A stretch of 18,654 nt of DNA from Candidatus Aenigmatarchaeota archaeon (GCA_016198635.1 JACQIF010000003.1:1-18654); one strand, 5' to 3'. Counted from the stretch's first letter, positions 1 to 8,900 are shown. The notes: generated by a model not told the origin, from the letters alone. Numbers and translations are program-made.

Positions 1-2
1 CG

Positions 3-3000
3 TCAGGAACGAGCACATCTGACATAACGCTGCAGCACAGTTTTGAACCAGGCACATGGACTGCAAAGTATTTCATTGCCGCCGACAACCTTACCTACAA
101 CTTCAACAACTCGATGGCCGAGCAGACAGGTTCGACGTTCACGCTAAACAACACTATAATCGTCAATTCCACGTCAAACATAGAAAATAATCTGGAGAGC
201 GAGCCGAACGCCACAGTACTCAAGGTATACAACAAGAATGAGACCGTTAACGTAACAGGCGTCCTCTACCACCCGGATGGCGGATTCCTGCGCGTAAAGC
301 GCCCTACAGGCGACGTCGCGCGTGTCATTAATGTCTCGTTGTACAACTTTACGTACGGCAACGGCGCGTTTTACAACACTTCTATCACTGTCGCAACAGC
401 GACAGGCCGCTTCCAGGCCATGTTGAGAGTGCCCATAACAGATGCCGTGAACGACACATACCTCAGCGGCAGCGCAGGCGTCGACGAAGCCCGCGAGTAC
501 GACATACGCTTCTATGACGGCGGAACGAATGCGTCGAATAACAACGGCAACGACGGGAATACGACCAACGCGCTGGACATCAGCGGGATATATTTCATCA
601 ACCGTACGCTCGTTAATGACTCTATCTACAGCCCTGCACCCACGTCCCCGCCTACGCTCAACCGTGGCGATTCGGACCTTAATGCGAGCTATCGTATCGT
701 CGGCGCCCGTGGGCAGTTCATCAACACAAGCTTCGGCCGCGTTCACCTGCGCGACCCTACGGCGTCTGTCGCCAACAACAGCAAGATAGCCTTCAACAAC
801 GGCTGGCTCAACCACACATCGTACGTTTTTCTTATAGGGGACCGCGTCGGCATCTGGAGCACGCGCGTGATAAACGATACGGGGTCCGGAGGGAATACGT
901 TCGACGAGGCCACCTCATCGGCGTTTAACCTGACCGACTTGCTGAACATCACGAATCTTACCCTGTCATTGCAGTACGCCAACCACGGCGAAGTATTCAA
1001 TGCCACAGGCGCACTCCAAAACAGGTTCGATGGAGGCCTCTACAAATCCAAGGCCATAAACATAACCTACGGCCTCAGTGCCTTCAACAACCAGTCTTCG
1101 AACACGTCGACAACAAACAATACAGGAGGCTTCAACCAGCTGCAGTTCGTCGCACTGAACGCAACAGATACATATGCAAGCGCGTCAGCTGGCGTGGCAG
1201 AGACGAGGGACTACCTCGTGAACATCTCCAGTAGGGGCAACTCCGGAACACATGTTAATGTGCTTGACATAGACAGCGACTACTATGTTAACCAAACTGT
1301 GATACCAACGACCTCCTTCAACATCGGGGGGCCCAACCCGCAGTTCAACATTAAAATAACGAATGTCCGTGCTCAACCCATCACGTCAGGGTCAGGAAAT
1401 GTCACGTTCCGCAATCCCCTGTCCCAAACGCGGAGCACGAGCATAATTGCATTCAACAACGGCTGGCTGAACAAGAGCGATTACGCGCTGACGGGCACAG
1501 ATGTACAAGGCCAGTGGAGCGTTGTGAGCAAGAACTCCACAAATACAAACAACAACACCTTCGACGAAACGACCAGCTCCGCGTTCCTCTACACGAGCAA
1601 TCTTACCTTAACGATCACCAACGACGGCGGCACATACTTCCCCCTGCCGGAACGCTCAAACATGAGCATACTGGTCGCTTTCGCCAATGCCACCGCAGTG
1701 GCTAGCACACTTACAACGGTCTGGCTGCCCACATGTCCCGCGTCTAACGGCGTATGGATAATATCTTCAGGGACAACGATAAACACGCTGGCGAACCGGT
1801 CTTTCTCTTGCGATACAATCACCATAGCAGGGACGCTCAACGTTACCGAGTTCAACGGTACGCATGGGGGCAACATAACGCTTTACGCCAACAAGATTGT
1901 CGTTGAAAGCACGGGCCTGATAAACGCCTCTTTCAAGGGATTCGCCGGCGGCACAGGAGGCGGCGCTGGCAATGGCGGTGCGGCCGACGCGCTTAACCCA
2001 GGCAGTGGCACTGGAGGCGGTGCCGGTACAGGTGGAAGCGGCCCCGGAGGCGGCACAGGTGGAGGCACGGGTGGCACAGGAGACGCTAACGCCGGAGAAG
2101 GAGGAGGCGGTGGCGGTGCAGCAGGCTCGGCGGGATACGGCGCAGCAGGCTCTGCCGGCCGGGCTGGTGGCGCAGGCGGCGGTACAGGTGGCGCAGGAAG
2201 CGGCGGCGCAGCCGGTGCCGCAGGCAGCGCAGGAGCGATGTATGGAAACTCAACAAACACAAGCATCTTTATGGGCTCTGGTGCTTCAGGAGGCGCCGGG
2301 GGCGGCGGTGGTGGAGGCGGCGCTGTAGCTGCTGGCAGTTCTGGCAGTGCTGGTGCCAAAGGCGGCAGGGGCGGCGGCGCTGTCTTACTAAACGCGTACA
2401 ACATAACCATAGTTGGCAACATATCGGCCAACGGAGGTCGCGCTGGCAACGGAGGAGCAGGCGGCGCAGGCGGAGGCGGCACAGCTGACGCAGGAGGCGG
2501 CGGCGCAGGAGGAGGCGGCGGGTCCGGAGGCACCATCATACTCAACGCGACTTATGTTACGACAACAGCTGCGGCGGTTCTGGAGGCTAAAGGCGGCACA
2601 GGAGGCACTGCAGGCAACGGCGCGGCCTCTTCCGGAGTTGCGGGATCTGTGGGAGGAAACGGCGGCAACGGAGGCAACGGAGGCGCCGGCGGCATAATAA
2701 AAATGTTCTGCGGTCCGCTGACAGTTTGTTCCCCTGGCGGCGCAGAGGACGTATCAGGAGGAACTCTTGGTACCAAAGGCTCTGGAGGCAGCGCCGGCGC
2801 TCTCGGGACAGCAGGCAACGATGGCGTTGACGGGGCCACTGGCAACGCAGGAGCGTTCGCGAACGGCACAGGAGGTCTCAGACCGATACTTCCAGGCAAT
2901 CTTACCCTAAGTTTCCAAGACCCCAATGGCGTTACAAGGCATAACAGAACTTTCGACAAGACAGACAATAACGGGAAATACAACGAAACGGAGTTCGACT

Positions 3001-3941
3001 TCCTCAACGACACCAGCGTCCACCCTGCAGGAACGTGGCGAGCCAATGCTAGTGCCGTCGTAGAGTTCAACAATGGCACTGCAACCATAACCTTCGTCGT
3101 CGGTCTGGAAGGCACTGAACTCTTCATCACGGGGCTGGACACGTTTGATTCAAACATCGCCAACGCAAACACGTTCAACCAGGGAGACAAGGTCGTGATA
3201 AGGGTTAATGTCAGTCACACCAGTGACCGCGATGCCATCGATGACGTGCTGATAAACATAACGGACGCAAACAACGCCGCTGTCGTGACTTCAGGAAGCA
3301 TGGCAAGCATAACTTCCGTGACCGTCGATGCACACCCAGGGTATACGTACGAATACAACCACACTCTTTCAACCACAGCTGCCATAGGCACATGGACCAT
3401 AGACATTGGAGCCAACGCCACAGGCGGCTTGAGCGGCACTGCGTCCGATACGTTCGTTGTCCAGTCAGGAAACCCGCTGTCAGTGACGGCGCTGGAGACA
3501 TTCGACTCCTCGCTCACGGCCCTGAACGCCTTCGAGGAGGAGGAGAACGTAACGATACGTGCGAACGTTACGCATGCGACCAGCCGCGGACTCATAGACC
3601 GCGCGTTTATCAACATTACGTCCGCCAACGGGACGCTTGTAGTTATGAACAACCAAACTCTGAACATTACAACCATAACGGAGAGCGGCAATCAGGGTTA
3701 CACGTATGAGTACAACTACTCCATACCCGCGTCCCCTGACGAAGGTACGTGGACGATAGACTTCGTCGTTAACGGCACTGACAGTACGAACGCTGTCGTT
3801 AAGGCAACAAAAACACGCACTTTCGATGTCCTGGTATTCCGCGTTGTTGACGTGACGGCAAAGGGATCGACGCCGTTCACGGTCCGCGTGGGTTCGCAGG
3901 GCCGCGCCCGCAAGGGAAACATCCCTGTAGCAGGCGGCTGA
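3..3941 (+). CDS. Giant glycine-rich, sequon-rich surface protein (5' end missing)
   Basis: The reading frame is open to the left edge of the window, so the first Met codon at 114 is internal and the true start lies outside; 1312 residues are visible. Order of parts: an N-terminal region with two related repeats of roughly 220-250 residues (about 165-1610), a beta-strand-rich stretch with a Cys pair, a glycine-rich block (about 1939-2880), then two Ig-like repeats of 119 residues (about 3118-3830). The C-terminus is basic and has no membrane helix or other anchor that I can see. N-X-S/T sequons are dense throughout, as expected for an N-glycosylated archaeal cell-surface protein. The glycine-rich block has the same design as that of the protein at 8923-12144. 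Role inferred: adhesin or cell-surface fibre. The exact family is not recognised. Confidence 0.85.
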   Translation, partial: SGTSTSDITLQHSFEPGTWTAKYFIAADNLTYNFNNSMAEQTGSTFTLNNTIIVNSTSNIENNLESEPNATVLKVYNKNETVNVTGVLYHPDGGFLRVKRPTGDVARVINVSLYNFTYGNGAFYNTSITVATATGRFQAMLRVPITDAVNDTYLSGSAGVDEAREYDIRFYDGGTNASNNNGNDGNTTNALDISGIYFINRTLVNDSIYSPAPTSPPTLNRGDSDLNASYRIVGARGQFINTSFGRVHLRDPTASVANNSKIAFNNGWLNHTSYVFLIGDRVGIWSTRVINDTGSGGNTFDEATSSAFNLTDLLNITNLTLSLQYANHGEVFNATGALQNRFDGGLYKSKAINITYGLSAFNNQSSNTSTTNNTGGFNQLQFVALNATDTYASASAGVAETRDYLVNISSRGNSGTHVNVLDIDSDYYVNQTVIPTTSFNIGGPNPQFNIKITNVRAQPITSGSGNVTFRNPLSQTRSTSIIAFNNGWLNKSDYALTGTDVQGQWSVVSKNSTNTNNNTFDETTSSAFLYTSNLTLTITNDGGTYFPLPERSNMSILVAFANATAVASTLTTVWLPTCPASNGVWIISSGTTINTLANRSFSCDTITIAGTLNVTEFNGTHGGNITLYANKIVVESTGLINASFKGFAGGTGGGAGNGGAADALNPGSGTGGGAGTGGSGPGGGTGGGTGGTGDANAGEGGGGGGAAGSAGYGAAGSAGRAGGAGGGTGGAGSGGAAGAAGSAGAMYGNSTNTSIFMGSGASGGAGGGGGGGGAVAAGSSGSAGAKGGRGGGAVLLNAYNITIVGNISANGGRAGNGGAGGAGGGGTADAGGGGAGGGGGSGGTIILNATYVTTTAAAVLEAKGGTGGTAGNGAASSGVAGSVGGNGGNGGNGGAGGIIKMFCGPLTVCSPGGAEDVSGGTLGTKGSGGSAGALGTAGNDGVDGATGNAGAFANGTGGLRPILPGNLTLSFQDPNGVTRHNRTFDKTDNNGKYNETEFDFLNDTSVHPAGTWRANASAVVEFNNGTATITFVVGLEGTELFITGLDTFDSNIANANTFNQGDKVVIRVNVSHTSDRDAIDDVLINITDANNAAVVTSGSMASITSVTVDAHPGYTYEYNHTLSTTAAIGTWTIDIGANATGGLSGTASDTFVVQSGNPLSVTALETFDSSLTALNAFEEEENVTIRANVTHATSRGLIDRAFINITSANGTLVVMNNQTLNITTITESGNQGYTYEYNYSIPASPDEGTWTIDFVVNGTDSTNAVVKATKTRTFDVLVFRVVDVTAKGSTPFTVRVGSQGRARKGNIPVAGG
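165..1610 (+). repeat. Two diverged protein repeats of about 220-250 residues
   Basis: Two copies are visible inside the surface protein. Copy 1 runs from about 165 to 935 and copy 2 from about 936 to 1610. Shared landmarks in the same order are VNVTGVL/FNATGAL, YLSGSAGVDEAREY/YASASAGVAETRDY, IAFNNGWLN in both, and NTFDEATSSAF/NTFDETTSSAF. The bases encoding FNNGWL are nearly identical in the two copies (792-808 and 1452-1468), 660 bases apart. Unit edges are approximate. Confidence 0.75.
1939..2880 (+). repeat. Glycine-rich low-complexity block coding for GGx runs and beta-helix-like rungs
   Basis: The DNA is built of GGC/GGA-rich triplets coding for long Gly/Ala runs. The runs are broken by short hydrophobic rungs such as GAVLLNAYNITIVGNISANGG and GGTIILNATYVTTTAAAVLEAKGG, where an alternating I-L-N/A-I-T-I pattern is followed by A-x-GG. 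Such rungs fit parallel beta-helix turns; the Gly runs could form polyglycine-II bundles (inference). Late in the block a Cys pair (MFCGPLTVC) could form a small disulfide loop. Confidence 0.8.
3118..3830 (+). repeat. Two tandem Ig-like protein repeats
   Basis: Two units of 119 residues lie 357 bases apart. Shared landmarks are TGLDTFDS/TALETFDS, IRVNVSH/IRANVTH, INITDAN/INITSAN, GYTYEYNHTL/GYTYEYNYSI and GTWTIDI/GTWTIDF. Strand-rich repeats of this kind commonly form stalks in secreted archaeal and bacterial proteins. The family assignment is by appearance only. Confidence 0.75.
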
Positions 3942-3949
3942 CGGCAGGC

Positions 3950-3956
3950 TTTATAA
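3950..3956 (+). promoter_or_regulatory. TATA box for the CBS gene, leaderless
   Basis: TTTATAA starts 9 bases after the upstream stop codon and is centred 26 bases before the ATG at 3979. At the usual archaeal TATA-to-start distance, transcription would begin at or within a base or two of the ATG, so the mRNA is probably leaderless. No Shine-Dalgarno sequence is seen before this ATG, which agrees. Confidence 0.7.
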
Positions 3957-3978
3957 GTAATGCATACAAAACCTCTGC

Positions 3979-4509
3979 ATGCCCGTACGCTCGAGCAAGG
4001 ACGTCGTAGAGAGCATCTTCGGTCCCATAGGCCCTGTACAGGCCAGGCAGCAGGAAGCCATGAAAACACTTGAGACGCTTCAGGTGCGTGACGTGATGGA
4101 ACGCCACTTCGTCATCCTTCACCCGCAGACCACGCTGCGCGAAGCCATAGGCGTTTTTGTGGAAAAGGGTATCGAGGGCGCCCCTATCGTGCAGGACGTG
4201 GCGCTGAAAGGCATATTGACCAACCAGGATATAGTCAAGCTCTTTGAGGAGAAGTCACTCGAGCTGAGCCAGCACCGCCACAGGGCGGTGAACTACGAAA
4301 AGGAGTTCCGTGCATTGGGAGACAAGAAAGTAGCGGAGATCGGGCGCCGTAAAATATCCGTGTTTCCCAACACAAGCATATTCGATGCCATGACCGTTAT
4401 GGAGGAGAACAACTTGGAGCTCATCGCGGTCACAGACGAGGCTGGCGCCGTGCGCGGCATCGTCAACGACAGCGACATACTAAAGACCCTGATGAAGATA
4501 CTTGTTTAG
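3979..4509 (+). CDS. CBS-domain-pair protein
   Basis: This 176-residue cytoplasmic protein has two CBS motifs and no catalytic domain. CBS1 covers about residues 34-90 (VRDVMERHFVILHP, then GAPIVQDVALKGILTNQDI). CBS2 covers about 117-173 (ISVFPNTSIFDAM, then LIAVTDEAGAVRGIVNDSDI). CBS pairs bind adenosine nucleotides or S-adenosylmethionine and usually act as sensors that regulate a partner; the partner here is unknown. The first 33 residues are a helical extension. The ATG at 3979 is supported by the TATA spacing. The 3' end overlaps the convergent ATPase gene by 4 bases. A functional tie to that ATPase is possible but not shown. Confidence 0.9.
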   Translation: MPVRSSKDVVESIFGPIGPVQARQQEAMKTLETLQVRDVMERHFVILHPQTTLREAIGVFVEKGIEGAPIVQDVALKGILTNQDIVKLFEEKSLELSQHRHRAVNYEKEFRALGDKKVAEIGRRKISVFPNTSIFDAMTVMEENNLELIAVTDEAGAVRGIVNDSDILKTLMKILV

Positions 4510-5579
4510 TGCCTGTAGCGGCCGCTTAGTGCGTACACCACAGGCCTGCCAGTTCCTTTCTGCACCACTACTGGCTCTAAAACGCCTTTCGACTTCAATA
4601 GCTCTGCGTCTGTGTTCAGCGCAAGTCTTGAGAGATGTTTGGCCGCAGACGCGCGAGTTATGCCCACTGCCTTTGCCAGCTCATCCGTTGTCATGTCATT
4701 CCCGCGGAGGGCATCAACTACTTTTTGCTGCGTTGGCGACAGTGCCCCTACGGGCGCGGCACTGGGCGTCTGAACAACGTCAGACTCCATTATCTGCCGC
4801 AGTTTTTCGCGCACAAGTCGCTTTATCTCTCCTGATGGGGGCGCAATGACAGCGTGCTTGATGTTGATTAGTGTGGACTCTTTTGGCTTTAGCACAAGGG
4901 ACGCGAAGTCCGTGTCGACGCGTGCCTTGCCTTGCGCCGCGGCTTCCATACACAGGCGTTCGCATGTTTCCAGGACGCGTCGTGGCGCGTAGTCGGCATA
5001 CGCGAACGCCATCTTCAGTGCCTCCTCATCGAGCGGGTTCGCGGACCCGCGGGCGAAGACGCGTTGGCGAACAATTTGCATCGCTTCGCGTTCGTCGAGG
5101 TTGCGCACGTATATTCGCCGTTCGCCGATGCGCGCGAGGAGCGGCTCTTCAAGGTTTGGGAGAGTGTCTGTCATAGCAGCCATCACCAACGAGCGTATGC
5201 GCCCTTTATCGAAGAGCCCCCTTAGATAGCGGGCTGTCGCAGAGTCCATTTCCTGAACTTCGTCCAACAGCACCACAATCGGCCGGCGGTCCAGAAGCCA
5301 TCGTAACCCCCTTATTTTGCCTCGCAATCGCGCGTCGCTTTTCTCTTCAAGGAAGTTGTGGTAGACGTAACGCATGTCGCTCGGCTGCTCCGATACCCAT
5401 AGAAGGAGCGTGGTCTTTCCGGCGCCTGTAGGGCCGACTACCAGGAAAGGGTCGTGCGAGTCTACGTATGCCATTATCTTGGCTCGCATGTCAACAAACC
5501 CTACGATGTGTTCAGGGTCAGGCTGTATCTTAAATGGGTTTTCGTTCCACCCGAACTTGGAAAACCAGTTGTCGGCCAT
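4506..5579 (-). CDS. AAA+ ATPase with C-terminal winged helix (ORC1/Cdc6- or ExeA-like)
   Basis: This 357-residue protein opens with a WNENPFKIQPDPEHIVG segment typical of archaeal ATPases resembling ORC1/Cdc6 or ExeA/TniB. Walker A is GPTGAGKT (residues 49-56) and Walker B is VVLLDEVQ (102-109). An AAMTDT segment near 134 could be sensor 1, and APRRVLE (199-205) could be sensor 2. Residues 280-355 form a winged helix-turn-helix (TTDELAKAVGITRASAAKHLSRL plus a GRPVVYAL wing), so DNA binding is likely. The start is supported by AGGTG upstream. The protein is shorter than typical Orc1/Cdc6, and the replication role is uncertain; a DNA-binding regulator is just as likely. The upstream region carries repeated palindromic boxes that could be autoregulatory. 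Confidence 0.8.
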   Translation of the reverse strand: MADNWFSKFGWNENPFKIQPDPEHIVGFVDMRAKIMAYVDSHDPFLVVGPTGAGKTTLLLWVSEQPSDMRYVYHNFLEEKSDARLRGKIRGLRWLLDRRPIVVLLDEVQEMDSATARYLRGLFDKGRIRSLVMAAMTDTLPNLEEPLLARIGERRIYVRNLDEREAMQIVRQRVFARGSANPLDEEALKMAFAYADYAPRRVLETCERLCMEAAAQGKARVDTDFASLVLKPKESTLINIKHAVIAPPSGEIKRLVREKLRQIMESDVVQTPSAAPVGALSPTQQKVVDALRGNDMTTDELAKAVGITRASAAKHLSRLALNTDAELLKSKGVLEPVVVQKGTGRPVVYALSGRYRH

Positions 5580-5606
5580 TCAAGAGCACCTGCGCAGGAG
5601 ATCCAT

Positions 5607-5679
5607 TGTGTCACACTCTGTCGCACTATAATATGTGGCACAGACCTTATTTATAAGCAGGCCGCGCGTTTGTCGCACT
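5607..5679 (-). promoter_or_regulatory. Promoter region of the ATPase gene with four TGTGnCACA-like boxes
   Basis: Boxes lie at 5607-5615 (TGTGTCACA), 5619-5627 (TGTCGCACT), 5634-5642 (TGTGGCACA) and 5671-5679 (TGTCGCACT). The second and fourth are identical over 11 bases (TGTCGCACTAT). Two boxes flank an AT-rich TATA candidate at 5627-5634 (ATATTATA on the - strand), which would give a leader of about 25 bases containing AGGTG. A second TATA-like element, palindromic CTTATTTATAAG, lies at 5646-5657. This arrangement looks like an operator cluster, but the binding protein is unknown. The fourth box overlaps the gatE stop codon. Confidence 0.5.
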
Positions 5680-7525
5680 ATTTCAAGACGCTCTTCAAGC
5701 GCTTGCGTAATGCGTCTGCGGCCAGTTCGCCTGCCACTTTCCCGCGCACTTGGGCCATAAGCGGCCCCATCATTTTCTTGAAAGCGGCCTCGCCTTCCTT
5801 GTTCACAATGCCCATGTTGTCGCGTACTACGCGTTCGACTATCCTATCCAGCTCCTTCTTGTCGATGCGTTCCACAGTAACGGCGTCGCTGTACGCGCTG
5901 CCTTCAGAAAGCCTCTTCAAGACGTCTGCCACTGCTTCTTTGGGTATTGAGTGAAGGTCGCGTATCAGGCTTACGAGATCCTCGGTCTTTATACTGTCGA
6001 CGTTCGCCCCCTCGCGGCGCAGTGCTGTCATTGTCGACGTCAGCAGTTCCGCGGCCCTTTTGGCGTCTATGGGCGAACGTGCAGCACCCTCGAATATTTC
6101 TAACGCCGTAGAGTCTGCCAGTTCTGCGGCTGTCTGCGGCGGCACGCCCAGCGACACAAGCCCGCGCCGCCTCTCTTCAAGGCTTCGGGGTCTCTTTACA
6201 GAAGCGAGTGTTTTCGCGTCTATTATCATAGGCATCACGTCAGTCTCCGGGTACATTCTTGCGCCGCCAGGCAGCGGCCTTAGGTAGGATGTCGTGGCGT
6301 CAGGGTTGGGCGCGCGCGTCTCTTCTGGAACACCTTTTAGCGCATAAGCCGCTCGTGCGATAACGGCTGCGCTGGCGCGCCTGGCAACATCCTCATCTTC
6401 TGCGATTATGCATATGGCGTCTTTTTCGTCGGCGTTCAGGACTTCGCGTAGTTTAGAAAACTCCTGTGTGAGGTCATACGAGCCTATCTGCTCATCCGAG
6501 TGTATCATCCCGCCGGTTCCCTGCGCTACGGCATGCTCGGCCAATTCTCGTCCGAACGTACGCTCACCTGATATATGGCGCTTCAGAAGTCCGTCGAAGC
6601 CTTTGAGTACGAACGCATATACGCGTTTTCTGTCAGCGATGGAACGAGCCAGTATTTTGTTCTGTGTATCTGTGAAGAGGTGCGTAACTTCACGCGGCTC
6701 TGTCGCAGACGCGTTGCGTGTACGAAGTTCTTCGGCCAGTGCGAGCAACGAAAACTGCCGCTGGGCTTCGTTGTGGACGAGCGCCTCGAACGAGCGCAGT
6801 TCTTGGAACCCCTTTATCTCCACACGGGCGCCGCCATGTATGGAGACGTTGACATCTTGGCGTATTGTACCGATGCCGCGCTGGACGCGTCCGGTGCTGC
6901 GCAACAGCGAGCCCAACGCCTCCGCAAGCTCGCGGGCCTGTTCGGGCGTGTGGGCGTCCGGCGCCGTCCCGATTTCAATCAGCGGAATGCCGAGCCTGTC
7001 CAATCCATAGCGCACCGTACGTCCCGCTCGCTCAAGAATCTGCGACGACTCTTCTTCTAACGCGACGCTAGTGATCTTCACGTCTCCGAAAGACGTGACG
7101 AGCGTGCCGTCAAGTCCTACGACGGCGGTTCTCTGGAATCCTGTTGTGTTCGAGCCGTCCACAACCGTTTTGCGCATCACGTGCAGTTCGTTTGGCACAT
7201 CACATCCCAGCATCTTCGCAACTTGCAGCGACGCATACAGCGCATCCGCGTCAACCGCATGAGGCGGCTCTTCATCCAGTTCCACTAGGCACGTTGACTG
7301 TGAGTATGTCGTGTACTCGAACTCGCGGCCGCGCAAACCTTCGTAAAGTGCAGCTGGGTCAACGGCGCCCAGTTCGCCTGCTACAGGTCGGAGGCGGCGC
7401 TTGATAGACGCGCCCGGCGACCCTTCTGCGGAGACGCACGAACAGAATATTTTGTGCGTGCGCAGGCGCTGGTGCACTTCGATGCCGATTTTCAGGCCGA
7501 TTTTTTGGTAATCAAGTCTTTCCAT
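5678..7525 (-). CDS. gatE: Glu-tRNA(Gln) amidotransferase subunit E
   Basis: GatE phosphorylates the glutamate on misacylated Glu-tRNA(Gln) and transfers ammonia from GatD to form Gln-tRNA(Gln) in the cytoplasm. The protein is 615 residues. The chosen ATG gives MERLDYQKIGLKIGIEVHQ, the normal GatE/GatB beginning; an in-frame Met at 7642 would add 39 residues inside gatD and is not used. GatB-type motifs visible are DGSNTTGFQRT, GTIRQDVNVSI followed by RVEIKG, and LRPLPGGARMYPETDV. A GAD-type insertion lies between the catalytic halves (GTGGMIHSDEQIGSYDLTQEF region). The C-terminal YqeY-like tail ends in FKKMMGPLMAQVRGKV. It starts 8 bases after the gatD stop, with AGGT upstream, so the two subunits are made from one message. 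Confidence 0.97.
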   Translation of the reverse strand: MERLDYQKIGLKIGIEVHQRLRTHKIFCSCVSAEGSPGASIKRRLRPVAGELGAVDPAALYEGLRGREFEYTTYSQSTCLVELDEEPPHAVDADALYASLQVAKMLGCDVPNELHVMRKTVVDGSNTTGFQRTAVVGLDGTLVTSFGDVKITSVALEEESSQILERAGRTVRYGLDRLGIPLIEIGTAPDAHTPEQARELAEALGSLLRSTGRVQRGIGTIRQDVNVSIHGGARVEIKGFQELRSFEALVHNEAQRQFSLLALAEELRTRNASATEPREVTHLFTDTQNKILARSIADRKRVYAFVLKGFDGLLKRHISGERTFGRELAEHAVAQGTGGMIHSDEQIGSYDLTQEFSKLREVLNADEKDAICIIAEDEDVARRASAAVIARAAYALKGVPEETRAPNPDATTSYLRPLPGGARMYPETDVMPMIIDAKTLASVKRPRSLEERRRGLVSLGVPPQTAAELADSTALEIFEGAARSPIDAKRAAELLTSTMTALRREGANVDSIKTEDLVSLIRDLHSIPKEAVADVLKRLSEGSAYSDAVTVERIDKKELDRIVERVVRDNMGIVNKEGEAAFKKMMGPLMAQVRGKVAGELAADALRKRLKSVLK

Positions 7526-7533
7526 AAGAGTAC

Positions 7534-8877
7534 CTAGTAGAGGAACGTTTGGGATTCTGTGCGCGTGGATATCTCGCCTGCGTAGTTTGTGGCGAACATG
7601 GTGCGTACGCGGTCCGCTGTTTTTGTGTGGCCTAAAACCCACGCGAGCTTTACATACGCAGTCTCAGGCAGCATGTCCTCTGCGTATATCACGCCCAGTT
7701 CGTGCGCGAGACGCGCTTCTGCGTATACATTCGGGTTCAGGCGACCGTATAGCGTTTGCGGAGCAAAGACGACTGTAACGCCAGCGTCTATCGCTTTGCG
7801 CAGCGCCGGCAACCAAGAGCGCACGCCCTCTGTAGGGACCTGCCCCAAACCTGTCGCCTCGACGACGAGGCCTTTGAACCCTTTGCTGACGTAATAGTCT
7901 ATAATCTCCGGGCTGGCGCCTGGATAGGCTTTCAACATGGCCACACGCGTGGAAAACTTGGCATCGAGGCGTGGCTTGGCGTCGCTCCGTTGGCGATACG
8001 CAGACAGCGATTCGACCTTGCCATTCGGGTAGATGCGGGCCATCGGAAGGGCGTTAACAGGGCGGAACGTGTCGCGGCGCGATGTATGCATCTTCCGTAC
8101 CTTCGTACCACGGTTGAATAGGCAGTACGCATCGTCCATCGTTCCGTGCATGCATATGCCGACCTCTGCTATGTCCGACGTGGCTGCTATCGCTGCGCAT
8201 ACAAGATTCATCGAGGCGTCTGTCGAGCCGCGATCCGACGAGCGTTGTGCTCCTGTGAGCACGACAGGCTTGTTGAGATCGCGAATCGCAAACGAGAGTG
8301 CTGCAGCCGTATAGGCAAGCGTATCAGTCCCGTGCGTTACGATGACGCCCGCATCTTTCTTCAGCTGACGGAACACCGCCGCAGCCAGCGCTTCATAGTC
8401 GGCGAACGCCATGTTCTCGCTCATTCGAGTGAACGGACTTACGATGGTGCGTATGTTTACGAAATCGGCGAGCTCAGGCGCGATGTGCAGCAGTTCGTGT
8501 GGCTCGGCGAGCGCGGTAACGCCGCCTGTACGGTAGTCTACACGGGAAGATATTGTGCCGCCCGTAACGACAAGAGAGATAGAAGGTTTCTTCTTGTCGA
8601 ACGCGAACGTATCTCGGTGATTGTTTCCCAATTCGTAGCGTGCCTCCTTGGCGACAGCTTGGGGTTCTGGCGTAGTTGCTTTAGTTATCGCAGCACCAGA
8701 CGGGTCCAGTCCTATGTTGTAACCGTTATCGAGTTTCAGGACGAGTGCGTCCGTGCCAGTGCTGGGGCGCGGCATCAGAATTCCCTCATAGATGCGTTTG
8801 CCGTGCGTTATGCGCACTCTGTCACCTACGCGCACACGGCTCTTCTTGAACGTTGCGAGCAGCCGTTCGGAGTACAT
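7534..8877 (-). CDS. gatD: Glu-tRNA(Gln) amidotransferase subunit D
   Basis: GatD is the asparaginase-type glutaminase that supplies ammonia to GatE. The protein is 447 residues. An N-terminal small beta-barrel domain (about residues 1-70, VRVGDRVRITHGKRIYEG) precedes an asparaginase I domain. The catalytic signatures are present: TGGTI (105-109), HGTDT (182-186) and a KMHTSRRDTF segment with the expected Lys at 262. Length and order match the archaeal family. The ATG at 8877 is 27-28 bases from a TATA box, so the message is probably leaderless. It is the first gene of a gatD-gatE operon. I see no truncation or missing catalytic residue. Confidence 0.97.
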   Translation of the reverse strand: MYSERLLATFKKSRVRVGDRVRITHGKRIYEGILMPRPSTGTDALVLKLDNGYNIGLDPSGAAITKATTPEPQAVAKEARYELGNNHRDTFAFDKKKPSISLVVTGGTISSRVDYRTGGVTALAEPHELLHIAPELADFVNIRTIVSPFTRMSENMAFADYEALAAAVFRQLKKDAGVIVTHGTDTLAYTAAALSFAIRDLNKPVVLTGAQRSSDRGSTDASMNLVCAAIAATSDIAEVGICMHGTMDDAYCLFNRGTKVRKMHTSRRDTFRPVNALPMARIYPNGKVESLSAYRQRSDAKPRLDAKFSTRVAMLKAYPGASPEIIDYYVSKGFKGLVVEATGLGQVPTEGVRSWLPALRKAIDAGVTVVFAPQTLYGRLNPNVYAEARLAHELGVIYAEDMLPETAYVKLAWVLGHTKTADRVRTMFATNYAGEISTRTESQTFLY

Positions 8878-8900
8878 GGCTACGTTTACGCAGTATGGGT

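Noticed and set aside
1883..2545. Proline-rich 220-residue frame on the - strand
   Set aside because: It is the antisense of the Gly-rich block; GGN codons read backwards give Pro and Ala. There is no ribosome site or domain.
7526..7642. Upstream extension of gatE
   Set aside because: The 39 extra residues lie inside gatD, are Arg/His-rich, and do not match the normal GatE beginning; the ATG at 7525 does.
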